Shown one piece after another: positions 17,576 to 27,294 of a stretch of 64,000 nucleotides of DNA. A model generated the notes under the pieces. It saw only the letters and a program-made list of their open reading frames with translations, searched no databases and had not been told where the DNA came from. The stretch is from Streptomyces mesophilus (GTDB lineage Bacteria; Actinomycetota; Actinomycetes; Streptomycetales; Streptomycetaceae). The position numbers were made by a program, and so were the translations under genes. Each line of letters begins with the position of its first letter. Position 1 is the first letter of the stretch. Where the stretch lies: NCBI RefSeq assembly GCF_011044995.1, contig NZ_JAAKZW010000008.1, forward strand, positions 21,205-85,204, given 5' to 3'.

Positions 17576-20104
17576 TTGCCAGACGAGGCCCGACAGCCAC
17601 TCACCGCCGCGAAGTCCCAGGCCGACCAGCCTGCGGACCCCAAGGCCGCGGCGGCCGCTGCCCTGCCCGCCAAGAGTGACCCGGCGGCCGAAAAGCACTC
17701 CCCGAAACCGGCGACGCCCACCGAACGGCCCGCGGCCCCTCCGATGCGCCCGGCCGGGACCGCGCCTGCCCGTGCGGGCTCGACCGCGGCGTCCGGCGGC
17801 TCCCGGTCGAATTCCTCGTCCAATCGCGTACGGGCCCGTCTCGCCCGCCTCGGCGTGCAGCGCTCCAACCCGTACAACCCGGTCCTCGAGCCCCTGCTGC
17901 GGATAGTGCGCAGCAACGATCCCAAGATCGAGACCTCGACGCTGCGCCAGATCGAGCGCGCCTACCAGGTCGCCGAGCGCTGGCACCGGGGGCAGAAGCG
18001 CAAGAGCGGCGACCCGTACATCACGCACCCGCTCGCCGTGACGACCATCCTCGCCGAGCTCGGCATGGATCCGGCCACGCTGATGGCCGGGCTGCTGCAC
18101 GACACAGTCGAGGACACCGAGTACGGCCTGGACACCCTGCGCCGTGACTTCGGCGACCAGGTCGCGCTGCTCGTCGACGGCGTGACCAAGCTGGACAAGG
18201 TCAAGTTCGGCGAGGCCGCGCAGGCCGAGACCGTGCGCAAGATGGTCGTCGCGATGGCCAAGGACCCCCGGGTCCTGGTCATCAAGCTCGCCGACCGCCT
18301 GCACAACATGCGCACGATGCGCTACCTCAAGCGCGAGAAGCAGGAGAAGAAGGCCCGCGAGACGCTGGAGATCTACGCTCCGCTGGCGCATCGCCTGGGC
18401 ATGAACACCATCAAGTGGGAGCTGGAGGACCTCGCGTTCGCGATCCTCTACCCCAAGATGTACGACGAGATCGTGCGGCTCGTCGCCGAGCGGGCCCCCA
18501 AGCGCGACGAGTATCTGGCCATAGTGACCGACGAGGTCCAGGCCGATCTGCGCGCGGCCCGCATCAAGGCCACGGTCACCGGCCGGCCGAAGCACTACTA
18601 CAGCGTCTACCAGAAGATGATCGTGCGAGGCCGCGACTTCGCCGAGATCTACGACCTGGTGGGCATCCGCGTCCTCGTCGACACGGTCAGGGACTGCTAC
18701 GCGGCGCTCGGCACGGTGCACGCGCGATGGAATCCGGTCCCCGGCCGGTTCAAGGACTACATCGCGATGCCCAAGTTCAACATGTACCAGTCGCTGCACA
18801 CGACCGTGATCGGCCCCAGCGGCAAGCCTGTTGAGCTGCAGATCCGTACCTTCGACATGCACCGCCGCGCCGAGTACGGCATCGCTGCGCACTGGAAGTA
18901 CAAGCAGGAGGCCGTCGCCGGCACCTCGAAGGTGCGCAGCGACGTACCCAAGAAGACCGGCAAGGACGACCACCTCAACGACATGGCGTGGCTGCGCCAG
19001 TTGCTCGACTGGCAGAAGGAGACCGAGGACCCGTCCGAGTTCCTCGAGTCGCTGCGCTTCGACCTGTCGCGCAACGAGGTCTTCGTCTTCACGCCGAAGG
19101 GCGATGTCATAGCGCTTCCGGCGGGAGCGACCCCGGTCGACTTCTCGTACGCCGTGCACACCGAGGTCGGCCACCGGACCATAGGAGCACGGGTCAACGG
19201 GCGGCTCGTACCGCTCGAATCCACCCTGGACAACGGCGACTTGGTGGAGGTCTTCACCTCCAAGGCGGCCGGTGCGGGCCCGTCCCGCGACTGGCTCGGC
19301 TTCGTCAAGTCGCCACGGGCGCGCAACAAGATCCGCGCGTGGTTCTCCAAGGAGCGCCGCGACGAGGCGATCGAGCAGGGCAAGGAAGCCATCGTCCGCG
19401 CGATGCGCAAGCAGAACCTGCCCATCCAGCGGATCCTGACCGGCGATTCACTCGTGACGCTCGCGCACGAGATGCGCTATCCGGACATCTCCTCTCTGTA
19501 CGCGGCGATCGGCGAGGGCCATGTGGCCGCGCAGAACGTCGTGCAGAAGCTGGTCCAGGCCCTCGGCGGCGAGGACCAGGCCAACGAGGACATCGCCGAG
19601 ACCGCCCCGCCGACCCGCGGCCGCTCCAAGCGCCGCTCCAGCGCCGACCCCGGCGTGGTCGTGAAGGGCGTCGACGACGTCTGGGTGAAGCTGGCGCGCT
19701 GCTGCACCCCCGTGCCCGGCGACCCCATCATGGGCTTTGTGACGCGCGGCGCCGGTGTCTCCGTACACCGCAAGGACTGCGTCAATGTGGACTCGCTCTC
19801 GCAGCAGCCCGAGCGGATCCTCGAGGTCGAGTGGGCGCCCACCCAGTCCTCGGTCTTCCTGGTCGCCATCCAGGTCGAGGCCCTCGACCGCTCGCGGCTG
19901 CTCTCGGACGTCACACGCGTCCTGTCCGACCAGCACGTCAACATCCTGTCCGCGGCGGTGCAGACCTCCCGCGACCGGGTGGCCACCTCCCGCTTCACCT
20001 TCGAGATGGGCGACCCCAAGCACCTGGGGCACGTCCTGAAGGCGGTACGGGGCGTGGAGGGCGTGTACGACGTGTACCGCGTGACGTCGGCGCGACGGCC
20101 GTAG
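17576..20104 (+). CDS. relA: bifunctional (p)ppGpp synthetase/hydrolase RelA/SpoT (Rsh)
   Basis: This 842-residue long Rsh enzyme controls the stringent response. After an 80-residue low-complexity Ala/Pro-rich N-terminus come the hydrolase HD domain ([10 protein letters not shown] with H175-D176, and [11 protein letters not shown]), the synthetase domain ([12 protein letters not shown], and the [14 protein letters not shown] substrate region), TGS ([31 protein letters not shown]), a helical and Cys motif region ([18 protein letters not shown]) and a C-terminal ACT domain ([19 protein letters not shown]). Both catalytic halves look intact. The TTG start is supported by GAGGAG 6 bases upstream. 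Domain order and length fit Streptomyces RelA. Confidence 0.96.
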   Translation: MPDEARQPLTAAKSQADQPADPKAAAAAALPAKSDPAAEKHSPKPATPTERPAAPPMRPAGTAPARAGSTAASGGSRSNSSSNRVRARLARLGVQRSNPYNPVLEPLLRIVRSNDPKIETSTLRQIERAYQVAERWHRGQKRKSGDPYITHPLAVTTILAELGMDPATLMAGLLHDTVEDTEYGLDTLRRDFGDQVALLVDGVTKLDKVKFGEAAQAETVRKMVVAMAKDPRVLVIKLADRLHNMRTMRYLKREKQEKKARETLEIYAPLAHRLGMNTIKWELEDLAFAILYPKMYDEIVRLVAERAPKRDEYLAIVTDEVQADLRAARIKATVTGRPKHYYSVYQKMIVRGRDFAEIYDLVGIRVLVDTVRDCYAALGTVHARWNPVPGRFKDYIAMPKFNMYQSLHTTVIGPSGKPVELQIRTFDMHRRAEYGIAAHWKYKQEAVAGTSKVRSDVPKKTGKDDHLNDMAWLRQLLDWQKETEDPSEFLESLRFDLSRNEVFVFTPKGDVIALPAGATPVDFSYAVHTEVGHRTIGARVNGRLVPLESTLDNGDLVEVFTSKAAGAGPSRDWLGFVKSPRARNKIRAWFSKERRDEAIEQGKEAIVRAMRKQNLPIQRILTGDSLVTLAHEMRYPDISSLYAAIGEGHVAAQNVVQKLVQALGGEDQANEDIAETAPPTRGRSKRRSSADPGVVVKGVDDVWVKLARCCTPVPGDPIMGFVTRGAGVSVHRKDCVNVDSLSQQPERILEVEWAPTQSSVFLVAIQVEALDRSRLLSDVTRVLSDQHVNILSAAVQTSRDRVATSRFTFEMGDPKHLGHVLKAVRGVEGVYDVYRVTSARRP

Positions 20105-20121
20105 CACCGGCCAACTCCAGC

Positions 20122-20169
20122 CATACGAAAGGGGCTTGCGTACCTCGGTACGCAAGCCCCTTTCGTATG
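20122..20169. terminator. bidirectional terminator, relA / DUF349 gene
   Basis: A perfect 23-bp inverted repeat (20122-20144 with 20147-20169) with a 2-base centre contains AAAGGGGCTTG / CAAGCCCCTTT, so a T-run is available in both directions. It lies between two convergent genes. Confidence 0.88.
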
Positions 20170-20186
20170 AAGAGGATTGAGGGCGA

Positions 20187-21419
20187 CTAGCCGCCGAACT
20201 CCTCAAGACCCTTGAGTGCCTGGTCGAGCAGCGCCTGACGGCCGTCCAGCTCGCGCTGGAGCTTGTCCGCCTTGGCGTTGTTGCCCGACGCACGGGCCGC
20301 CTCGACCTGGTCGCGGAGCTTGTCCACCGCGGCCTGCAGCTGACCGGTCAGACCCGCGGCACGTGCACGCGCCTCCGGGTTGCTCCGGCGCCACTCGGTC
20401 TCCTCGGCCTCCTGCAGCGCGCGCTCGACCGCGTGCATCCGGCCCTCGACCTTCGGGCGCGCGTCCCGCGGGACGTGGCCGATGGCCTCCCAGCGCTCGT
20501 TGATGGCGCGGAACGCGGCACGGGCCGACTTCAGCTCACCGATGGGCAGGAGCTTCTCGGCCTCGTCGGCCAGCTCCTCCTTGAGCTTGAGGTTCTCGCC
20601 CTGCTCCGCGTCCCGCTCGGCGAAGACCGAGCTGCGGGCCGAGAAGAACACGTCCTGGGCGCCGCGGAAGCGGTTCCACAGCTCGTCCTCGTGCTCGCGC
20701 TGCGCGCGGCCCGCGGCCTTCCACTCGGTCATCAGGTCGCGGTAGCGGGCCGCGGTCGGGCCCCAGTCCTGCGAGTTGGACAGCGACTCGGCCTCGGCGA
20801 CCAGCTTCTCCTTGGCCTTACGGGCGTCCTCGCGCTGCGCGTCGAGGGCGGCGAAGTGGGCCTTGCGGCGCTTGGAGAAGGCGGAGCGCGCGTGCGAGAA
20901 GCGGTGCCACAGCTCGTCATCGGACTTGCGGTCCAGACGCGGCAGACCCTTCCAGGTGTCCACCAGGGCCCGCAGGCGCTCACCGGCATGGCGCCACTGG
21001 TCGCTCTGGGCCAGCTCCTCGGCCTCGACGACCAGCGCCTCCTTGGAGTGCCGCGCCTCGTCGGTCTGCTTGGCCTTCTGTGCCTTGCGCTCCTCACGGC
21101 GCGACTCGACCGACGCGACCAGCTTGTCCAGACGCTTGCCCAGGGCCTCGAGGTCGCCGACCGCATGCGCATCGGTGACCTGCTCGCGCAGGTGCTCGAT
21201 GGCGGTCATGGCGTCCTTGGCCGACAGATCCGTCGTCTGCACCCGGCGCTCGAGGAGGCCGATCTCGACGACGAGACCGTCGTACTTGCGCTTGAAGTAG
21301 GCCAGCGCCTCGTCCGGAGAGCCTGCCTGCCACGATCCGACGACTCGTTCACCGCCGTCGGCCGTACGCACGTACACGGTCCCCGCCTCGTCGACGCGTC
21401 CCCACGGGTCGCTGCTCAC
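20187..21419 (-). CDS. DUF349 coiled-coil protein
   Basis: A 410-residue cytoplasmic protein built almost entirely of charged helices, with several DUF349 repeats recognisable by their W-and-F spacing (QWRHAGERLRALVDTWKGL, DWGPTAARYRDLMTEWKAA, AFRAINERWEAIGHVPR). The first about 50 residues form a small beta-like domain (WGRVDEAGTVYVRTADGGERVVGSW). A C-terminal coiled coil ends the protein. The function is unknown in actinobacteria; position next to relA is conserved. GTG at 21419 has GGAGGAGG 6 bases upstream; the longer in-frame reading to 21548 has no support. Confidence 0.85.
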   Translation of the reverse strand: MSSDPWGRVDEAGTVYVRTADGGERVVGSWQAGSPDEALAYFKRKYDGLVVEIGLLERRVQTTDLSAKDAMTAIEHLREQVTDAHAVGDLEALGKRLDKLVASVESRREERKAQKAKQTDEARHSKEALVVEAEELAQSDQWRHAGERLRALVDTWKGLPRLDRKSDDELWHRFSHARSAFSKRRKAHFAALDAQREDARKAKEKLVAEAESLSNSQDWGPTAARYRDLMTEWKAAGRAQREHEDELWNRFRGAQDVFFSARSSVFAERDAEQGENLKLKEELADEAEKLLPIGELKSARAAFRAINERWEAIGHVPRDARPKVEGRMHAVERALQEAEETEWRRSNPEARARAAGLTGQLQAAVDKLRDQVEAARASGNNAKADKLQRELDGRQALLDQALKGLEEFGG

Positions 21420-21572
21420 AGCGCCTCCTCCACATGATGCGCTCGCGGGCACTCGGCCCGGGGCATCGTCCACAGTTTCCTCAGGGCAGCCGCACACAGC
21501 GCCCTGCACAACGCCAACATAGGCGACGAGCAGGGCGGCTGTCCGCATCCAGCGCTACAGAATCCCCGGCGA

Positions 21573-22358
21573 TCAGCTCTTCTTTACCGTCGCCTTTTCC
21601 AGCGTGACGGCCTTCTTCGGGGCACCGTCGCCCGGGCTCTGGCCGCCCTCGGCGACACCGGCCTTGCCGACCGTCTCGACGATCTCGAGACCGCCCTTGT
21701 CCATCTCGCCGAACGGGGTGTACGCGGGCGGCAGCTTGGAGTCCTTGTAGACCAGGAAGAACTGGCTGCCGCCGGTGTTCGGGCCCGCGTTGGCCATCGC
21801 GACCGTGCCGGCCGGGTACGTCACCGAACCGTCGGCGCCCGGCTTGCCGAGACCGTCGAGGTTCTCGTCGGGGATCGAGTAGCCGGGGCCGCCCGCGCCG
21901 GTGCCCTGGGGGTCGCCGCACTGCAGGACGTAGATGCCCTGGGTGGTGAGGCGGTGGCACTTCGTGCCGTCGAAGTACCCCTTGTCGGCGAGGTGCTTGA
22001 ACGAGTTGACGGTCTGGGGCGTCTTCGCCGCGTCCATCGCGATGGAGATGTCACCCTCGTTGGTCTTGATGTCGAAGGTGTACTTCGCCTTCTTGTCGAT
22101 GGCCATCTTCGGGGCCGGCGACTCCGTGGGCGTGGGCGTGGGGGAGGGGGTGGAGCCGGACGTGACGTCCTTCTTGTCGTCGCCCTTGAACGCTCCGGCC
22201 GCCCAGGCGCCGCCGCCCGCCGCGAGCACCACCACGAGGGTGGTCGCGATGATCGCGTTGCGCTGCTTTGCCTTGCGCCGTGCCGACTCGCGCCGCTGCT
22301 GCTGACGCAGGAACTTCTCCCGCGCGAGCTGCTTCCGCCGCTGTTCGTTGCTGACCAC
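21573..22358 (-). CDS. membrane-anchored cyclophilin-type peptidyl-prolyl isomerase
   Basis: A 261-residue protein with a basic N-terminus (RRKQLAREKFLRQQQRRESARRKAKQRN), one transmembrane helix (AIIATTLVVVLAAGGGAWAAGAF), a Ser/Thr/Pro linker and a cyclophilin domain. It should assist folding of exported proteins outside the membrane. Cyclophilin blocks seen are TVNSFKHLADKGYFDGTKCHRL, GAGGPGYSIPDE, GTVAMANAGPNTGGSQFFL and YTPFGEM. Some catalytic positions differ: RLTTQGIYVLQCGDPQGTG stands where RVIPGFMIQGGDPTGTG is canonical, so catalytic arginine and phenylalanine are not evident and activity may be low. GTG start with GGAGAG 6 bases upstream. Confidence 0.87.
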   Translation of the reverse strand: MVSNEQRRKQLAREKFLRQQQRRESARRKAKQRNAIIATTLVVVLAAGGGAWAAGAFKGDDKKDVTSGSTPSPTPTPTESPAPKMAIDKKAKYTFDIKTNEGDISIAMDAAKTPQTVNSFKHLADKGYFDGTKCHRLTTQGIYVLQCGDPQGTGAGGPGYSIPDENLDGLGKPGADGSVTYPAGTVAMANAGPNTGGSQFFLVYKDSKLPPAYTPFGEMDKGGLEIVETVGKAGVAEGGQSPGDGAPKKAVTLEKATVKKS

Positions 22359-22570
22359 CGGGTCTCTCCTCGTACGTGTTGATCTGCCAGTCCGAAGCCT
22401 GCCCGTACCGTATACGGGTTCGCTGTGAGCCGAGCCGCGCCGGTACGCTTTGATCCGCAGCCGTTGTACGGCGTTGACCTGCGGCTGCTGGAATCATCCG
22501 GATTCTTCGGAATTCTGGTTTCTTTCCGCAGCTTTCCGCTTCTTCCGTCGGACCGAAGGTAAGGACGATC

Positions 22571-23278
22571 GTGCTGATTGCCGGGTTCCCCGCAGGGGCC
22601 TGGGGGACCAACTGCTACTTGGTCGCCCCCGCCGCAGGCGAGGAGTGCGTGATCATCGACCCGGGCCACCAGGCCACCGAAGGGGTCGAGGAAGCGCTGA
22701 AGAAGCATCGGCTCAAGCCCGTCGCCGTCGTTCTCACCCATGGCCACATCGACCATGTCGCCTCGGTCGTCCCGGTGTGCGGAGCCCATGACGTACCGGC
22801 CTGGATCCACCCCGAGGACCGCTACATGATGAGCGATCCCGAGAAGGCGCTCGGCCGCTCGATCGGGATGCCGCTGATGGGCGAGCTGACCGTGGGGGAG
22901 CCCGACGACGTCAAGGAGCTGGCCGACGGCGCCACCCTGGACCTCGCGGGCCTGGAGTTCTCCGTCGCGCATGCCCCCGGGCATACGAAGGGGTCGGTGA
23001 CCTTCAGGATGCCCGAGGCCTCCGACATTCCGTCGGTGTTCTTCTCGGGCGACCTGCTGTTCGCCGGCTCCATCGGGCGCACGGATCTGCCGGGCGGCGA
23101 CATGGACGACATGCTCGCCTCCCTGGAGCGGGTCTGCCTGCCCCTGGACGACTCCACCGTGGTCCTGTCCGGCCACGGCTCCCAGACGACCATCGGCCAG
23201 GAGCGCGCCACCAACCCGTATCTGCGACAGGTGGCCGCCGGCTTCGGGAGCACGAATGCTCCCCGACGAGGAATGTGA
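22571..23278 (+). CDS. metallo-beta-lactamase fold hydrolase (glyoxalase II-like)
   Basis: A 235-residue MBL-fold enzyme with the zinc motif THGHIDH (56-62). Further ligands lie in the APGHTKGS histidine, the SGDLLF aspartate and the SGHGSQT histidine. The overall pattern, including GTNCYLV near the start and [10 protein letters not shown], is that of small glyoxalase II-like thioester hydrolases, probably acting on a glutathione- or mycothiol-type thioester; the substrate is not provable here. It lies 13 bases upstream of the hisS start and is likely cotranscribed with it. The 212-base gap to the divergent cyclophilin gene contains the inverted repeat CCCGTA-N5-TACGGG near 22404-22420. Confidence 0.85.
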   Translation: MLIAGFPAGAWGTNCYLVAPAAGEECVIIDPGHQATEGVEEALKKHRLKPVAVVLTHGHIDHVASVVPVCGAHDVPAWIHPEDRYMMSDPEKALGRSIGMPLMGELTVGEPDDVKELADGATLDLAGLEFSVAHAPGHTKGSVTFRMPEASDIPSVFFSGDLLFAGSIGRTDLPGGDMDDMLASLERVCLPLDDSTVVLSGHGSQTTIGQERATNPYLRQVAAGFGSTNAPRRGM

Positions 23279-23291
23279 CGAGAGTTTTCCC

Positions 23292-24554
23292 GTGAGCACT
23301 TTTCAGGCCCCCAAGGGCACGTACGACCTGCTTCCGCCGAACTCGGCGACCTATCTGGCGGTGCGCGAGGCCATCTCGGCGCCGCTGAAGAACTCCGGAT
23401 ACGGCTATGTCGAGACCCCCGGTTTTGAAGCCGTCGAACTGTTCGCGCGCGGTGTCGGCGAGTCCACCGACATCGTGACCAAGGAGATGTACGCCTTCGA
23501 GACCAAGGGCGGCGACAAGCTCGCGCTCCGTCCCGAGGGCACCGCGTCCGTGCTGCGCGCCGCCCTGGAGGCGAACCTGCACAAGGCCGGCAACCTGCCG
23601 GTCAAGCTCTGGTACTCGGGCTCGTACTACCGCTACGAGCGCCCGCAGAAGGGCCGTTACCGCCACTTCTCGCAGGTCGGTGCCGAGGCCATCGGTGCCG
23701 AGGACCCGGCGCTGGACGCCGAGTTGATCATCCTGGCCGACCAGGCGTACCGCTCGCTCGGGCTGCGGAACTTCCGCATCCTGCTCAACTCGCTCGGCGA
23801 CAAGGAGTGCCGCCCGGTCTACCGGGCCGCGCTCCAGGAGTTCCTGCGCGGACTCGACCTCGACGAGGAGACGCTGCGCCGCGCGGAGATCAACCCGCTG
23901 CGGGTGCTCGACGACAAGCGCGCCGATGTGCAGAAGCAGCTCACGGGCGCGCCGTCGATGCCGGACTACCTCTGTGACGCGTGCACCGCTTACCACAAGG
24001 AAGTACGGGAGCTCCTGGACGCCGCCGGAGTGGTGTACGAGGACGACGCGAAGCTGGTGCGCGGCCTCGACTACTACACCCGCACCACCTTCGAGTTCGT
24101 GCACGACGGTCTCGGCTCGCAGTCCGCGGTGGGCGGCGGCGGTCGCTACGACGGTCTGTCCGAGATGATCGGCGGCCCCTCGCTGCCGTCCGTCGGCTGG
24201 GCGCTCGGCGTGGACCGTACGGTGCTCGCCCTGGAGGCGGAGGGCGTCGATCTCGAACTGCCCGCCACCACCAGCGTGTTCGCGGTGCCGCTCGGCGAGG
24301 AGGCACGGCGGGTGCTGTTCGGCAAGGTCACGGAGCTGCGCAAGGCCGGGATCGCCACGGACTTCTCGTACGGCGGCAAGGGTCTCAAGGGCGCGATGAA
24401 GAACGCCAACCGTTCTGGTGCGCGCTTCACGCTCGTCGCCGGTGAGCGGGATCTCGCCGACGGTGTCGTCCAGCTCAAGGACATGGAGTCGGGCGAGCAG
24501 GGCCCGGTCGCGCTCGACGCGGTCCTGGAGACGCTGAAGGCCAAGCTCGGCTGA
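23292..24554 (+). CDS. hisS: histidyl-tRNA synthetase
   Basis: A 420-residue class II aminoacyl-tRNA synthetase charging tRNA-His. [13 protein letters not shown] is the typical N-terminus, [20 protein letters not shown] is motif 2, [14 protein letters not shown] the histidine-specific loop, and GGGGRYDGL plus GWALGVDR the motif 3 region, followed by the anticodon-binding domain. GTG at 23292 is chosen because it begins the conserved [12 protein letters not shown]; an ATG at 23256 would add 12 unconserved residues overlapping the upstream gene. Confidence 0.95.
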   Translation: MSTFQAPKGTYDLLPPNSATYLAVREAISAPLKNSGYGYVETPGFEAVELFARGVGESTDIVTKEMYAFETKGGDKLALRPEGTASVLRAALEANLHKAGNLPVKLWYSGSYYRYERPQKGRYRHFSQVGAEAIGAEDPALDAELIILADQAYRSLGLRNFRILLNSLGDKECRPVYRAALQEFLRGLDLDEETLRRAEINPLRVLDDKRADVQKQLTGAPSMPDYLCDACTAYHKEVRELLDAAGVVYEDDAKLVRGLDYYTRTTFEFVHDGLGSQSAVGGGGRYDGLSEMIGGPSLPSVGWALGVDRTVLALEAEGVDLELPATTSVFAVPLGEEARRVLFGKVTELRKAGIATDFSYGGKGLKGAMKNANRSGARFTLVAGERDLADGVVQLKDMESGEQGPVALDAVLETLKAKLG

Positions 24555-24570
24555 TCGCAGTCGTGCGGTG

Positions 24571-24600
24571 AAGGCCCCGGAGGTGCGCCTCCGGGGCCTT
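24571..24600. terminator. bidirectional terminator, hisS / response regulator
   Basis: A perfect 13-bp stem AAGGCCCCGGAGG (24571-24583) with 24588-24600 and a TGCG loop lies between the convergent hisS and response regulator genes. Confidence 0.85.
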
Positions 24601-24626
24601 CCTCATGCCTCCGTCAGGCCGAGCCC

Positions 24627-25253
24627 TCACGCCTCCAGCAGCCCGAGGCGCATGGCGCTCGTCACCGCCGAAGTCCGGTCGTCGACGCCCAACTTGCCGA
24701 AGGTGCGCAGCAGATGGGTCTTCACCGTGGACTCGCCGATGTGCAGCCGACGCCCGATCTCCGCATTGGTGCACCCTTCGGCGACCAGTCGCAGCACCGC
24801 GGTCTCCCGCTCGGACAGCCGCGGCCGCTCGGGCCGGGTGCGCAGCTGGTCGACCAGGCGGGCCGCGACCGAGGGCGCGAGCACCGTCTCGCCGCGCGCC
24901 GCGGCCCGTACCGCGTCGGCGAGTTCACCACGCGCCAGGTCCTTGAGGAGATAGCCGGCCGCGCCCGCCTCGACCGCCCGGAGGATGTCGCGGTCCGTCT
25001 CGTACGTGGTGAGGACGATGATCCGGCAGGTCAGTCCGGCGGCCGCCATCCGCTCGATGGACTCGACGCCCCCACCGCCCGGCATGCGCAGATCCATCAG
25101 GACGATGTCGGGGGAGAGCCGGGCGGTGAGCGCCTCCGCCTGCGGGCCGCTGGAGGCCTCGGCCACGACGTCCAGATCGGGTTCGGCGCTGAGCATGGCG
25201 CGCAGGCCCTCGCGTACCACCGGATGGTCGTCGGCCAGCAGGATACGGATCAT
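24627..25253 (-). CDS. two-component response regulator, NarL/FixJ family
   Basis: A 208-residue regulator. The receiver domain has the acidic pocket in LLADDHPVVREG, phosphoacceptor D54 in DIVLMDLRMPGGGG, T in VLTTYE and K in GYLLKDLARGEL. The C-terminal LuxR-type helix-turn-helix is PRLSERETAVLRLVAEGCTNAEIGRRLHIGESTVKTHLLRTFGKLGV. ATG overlaps the histidine kinase stop. Lying in one minus-strand operon with its kinase and an ABC exporter, it probably controls that exporter in response to a cell-envelope or drug stimulus, as in LiaRS- and DesKR-type pairs. Confidence 0.92.
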   Translation of the reverse strand: MIRILLADDHPVVREGLRAMLSAEPDLDVVAEASSGPQAEALTARLSPDIVLMDLRMPGGGGVESIERMAAAGLTCRIIVLTTYETDRDILRAVEAGAAGYLLKDLARGELADAVRAAARGETVLAPSVAARLVDQLRTRPERPRLSERETAVLRLVAEGCTNAEIGRRLHIGESTVKTHLLRTFGKLGVDDRTSAVTSAMRLGLLEA

Positions 25254-26494
25254 CCGGTGCTCCTCGCGGGCCGGGGCAGTGGCAGTCGTACGGTCACGGT
25301 GGTGCCCTCGCCGGGCCGGCCACTGACCTCGGCGGTGCCCTGCACCTCCCGGGCCCTGGCACGCAGGCCGCGCAGCCCGTAGCCCTCGTCGAGGGCGGTG
25401 AAGCCGCACCCCGTGTCCCGTATCGACAGCACCAACCACTCCTCGCCATAGCTCAGGCATACGGTCGCGTCGGCGTCCGGACCTGCGTGTTTCCGTACAT
25501 TCGCGAGCGCCTCCTGACAGGAGCGCAGGGCCACGACCTCGAGCCCGGGGGACAGGTCGCGCGCGGTGCCCGTGACGGTCAGGGTCGCGTGGTGGCGGTC
25601 CGCGAGCCGGCGCAGGGCGTCCGCCAGGGAACCGTCGTCGAGGTCGGCGGGCGCGCGGCCCGCCACCAGGGCGCGGGCCTCGGCGAGGTTCTGCCGTGCG
25701 GTCTGTTCCATCAGGGCCAAGTGCCGCCGCGCGCCCGGCAGATCGTGCTCCAGCTCGGAGTCCACGGCCTGGACCAGCATCAGGAGGCTGGTGAAGCCCT
25801 GGGCGAGGGTGTCGTGGATCTCGCGGGACATCCGCTCGCGTTCGGCGAGCGCGCCCCGTTCCGCCGAGAGCTTGGCGATCTCCTCGCGGCTCGCGTCCAA
25901 CTCGGCGATCAGCACGCCCCGTTCCTTGCTCTGCTCGATCACCTTGATGATCCAGCTGCCGAAGACGAGCGAGAAGACCAGGGTCACGATCCCCGACACC
26001 CCGTTGAAGTACACCAGCCCGGCTTCCGGCCGCCAGATCGCTGCCCAGCCCACGATGGGAAGGATGTTGATCAGCGCGACGGTGATCATCGCCTGCCGGT
26101 ACCGCAGCACCATGAAGCACTGCGGTACGAGAGCGAAGGTCGCCAGACGGCTCTCCGGCAGCATCCAGGTCGTCGCGGTGAAGAGCGCGGTGGCCACGAC
26201 CACGTAGCGCATCGCGGCGCGTTCGTCCTCGCCGTCCGTGTGCATTGCGGGCCGGCCGCGCCACAGATACCAGGGCACGAGCAGGACGAACAGGCCGCAC
26301 GCGGTGAGCTGTACGGCGAGCGGGGCGGGGAACGTGCCACCGACCACGAACAGGACGGTCCCCACCCACACCACCGCGAAGTAGGCGTCCCAGCCGAGCC
26401 AGACCCGGCTGTGGACGTCCACGTCGATCTCGCGCGGTCCGGCCGGTCCGTTCAGCCGTCGCGCCGGCTCTTCCACCGGAAGGTTCCCAGGCAC
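25250..26494 (-). CDS. two-component sensor histidine kinase (HisKA_3 type)
   Basis: A membrane sensor of about 414 residues. Six hydrophobic segments lie between residues 35 and 195, with no large extracellular domain, so it probably senses within the membrane or via the ABC exporter. The dimerisation block EREERMSREIHDTLAQGF type is seen as RMSREIHDTLAQG (H227). The ATPase part has CQEALANVRKHAGP (N box) and DTGCGF and GYGLRGLRARA (G boxes). The GTG at 26494 is selected for GGAGG 9 bases upstream and overlaps the permease gene; GTG 26476 is another candidate. Confidence 0.88.
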   Translation of the reverse strand: MPGNLPVEEPARRLNGPAGPREIDVDVHSRVWLGWDAYFAVVWVGTVLFVVGGTFPAPLAVQLTACGLFVLLVPWYLWRGRPAMHTDGEDERAAMRYVVVATALFTATTWMLPESRLATFALVPQCFMVLRYRQAMITVALINILPIVGWAAIWRPEAGLVYFNGVSGIVTLVFSLVFGSWIIKVIEQSKERGVLIAELDASREEIAKLSAERGALAERERMSREIHDTLAQGFTSLLMLVQAVDSELEHDLPGARRHLALMEQTARQNLAEARALVAGRAPADLDDGSLADALRRLADRHHATLTVTGTARDLSPGLEVVALRSCQEALANVRKHAGPDADATVCLSYGEEWLVLSIRDTGCGFTALDEGYGLRGLRARAREVQGTAEVSGRPGEGTTVTVRLPLPRPARSTG

Positions 26495-27294
26495 AGCAGC
26501 AATCCTCCGATGCACCAGGCGCCGAGCACCAGGGCGATGCGCCCGTACTCCCAACTGTCCGTCATCTCAAGGACCTTGGCGGACTCCGGCAGGAACACCC
26601 CGCGCAGACCCTGGCACATCCACTTGAGCGGGAACAGTGCGCCGAGGTTCAGCATCCAGTCCGGCAGCGTGTCGATCGCGATGTAGACACCGGAGATGAA
26701 CTGCAGGACCAGGAAGGGCAGCACGACCACGGAGGTGGCGCTGCGGCCGGACTTCGGCACGCTGCTGATCGCGATGCCGAGCAGGGCGCAGCCGGTGAGC
26801 CCGAGCAGGAACACCCAGCCGAAGGTGAGCCAGGCCGTCGTGTCACCGGGCAGGTCCACGTCGTAGAAGACCGTCCCGACGATCAGCAGCGCGATCGTCT
26901 CCAGGACTCCCGTGACGAGCACCAGCCAGATCTTGCCGAGGAAGTACACGCTCGGCGGCATGGGGGTGCCGCTCAGCCGGCGCAGCACCTTCTCGTCGCG
27001 TTCGATCGCGATCGAGATGCCGAGGGACTGGAAGCTGGTCGACATGATGCCCGCGGCGATCATCGCCGGTACGTAGAGCTGCGAGGCGGTGATGCCGGCG
27101 CCCTGGACGTCGTCGCTGAAGATCGACGCGAACAGGAAGAGGAACACGATCGGGAACGCGAAGGTGAACACCACCTGCTCGCGCTGGCGGAAGAACTGCC
27201 GTAATTCCAGGGCACCTTGGTGCAGTCCGAGGTTCCAGACCCCGGGCAGTCGCTCGCCGGTGGCCTTACGGGTGGGTGCGGCCGTGGTCGTCAT
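26452..27294 (-). CDS. ABC-2 type exporter permease
   Basis: A 280-residue permease with six predicted membrane spans of the ABC-2 family: QREQVVFTFAFPIVFLFLFASIF, ASQLYVPAMIAAGIMSTSFQSLG, GKIWLVLVTGVLETIALLIVG, TFGWVFLLGLTGCALLGIAI, SVVVLPFLVLQFISGVYIAI and a last one near the C-terminus. The ERDEKVLRRLSGTPMPPSVYFLGK coupling segment after span 2 is characteristic. It pairs with the ATPase encoded just upstream (ATGA overlap) and should export a drug or lipid-like compound. Confidence 0.9.
   Translation of the reverse strand: MTTTAAPTRKATGERLPGVWNLGLHQGALELRQFFRQREQVVFTFAFPIVFLFLFASIFSDDVQGAGITASQLYVPAMIAAGIMSTSFQSLGISIAIERDEKVLRRLSGTPMPPSVYFLGKIWLVLVTGVLETIALLIVGTVFYDVDLPGDTTAWLTFGWVFLLGLTGCALLGIAISSVPKSGRSATSVVVLPFLVLQFISGVYIAIDTLPDWMLNLGALFPLKWMCQGLRGVFLPESAKVLEMTDSWEYGRIALVLGAWCIGGLLLCLGTFRWKSRRDG

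Noticed and set aside
22571..23278. MBL hydrolase considered as a persulfide dioxygenase belonging to the sulfur module
   Set aside because: It lies 6 kb away on the other strand, upstream of hisS, and its motifs fit general glyoxalase II-like enzymes; no rhodanese fusion.
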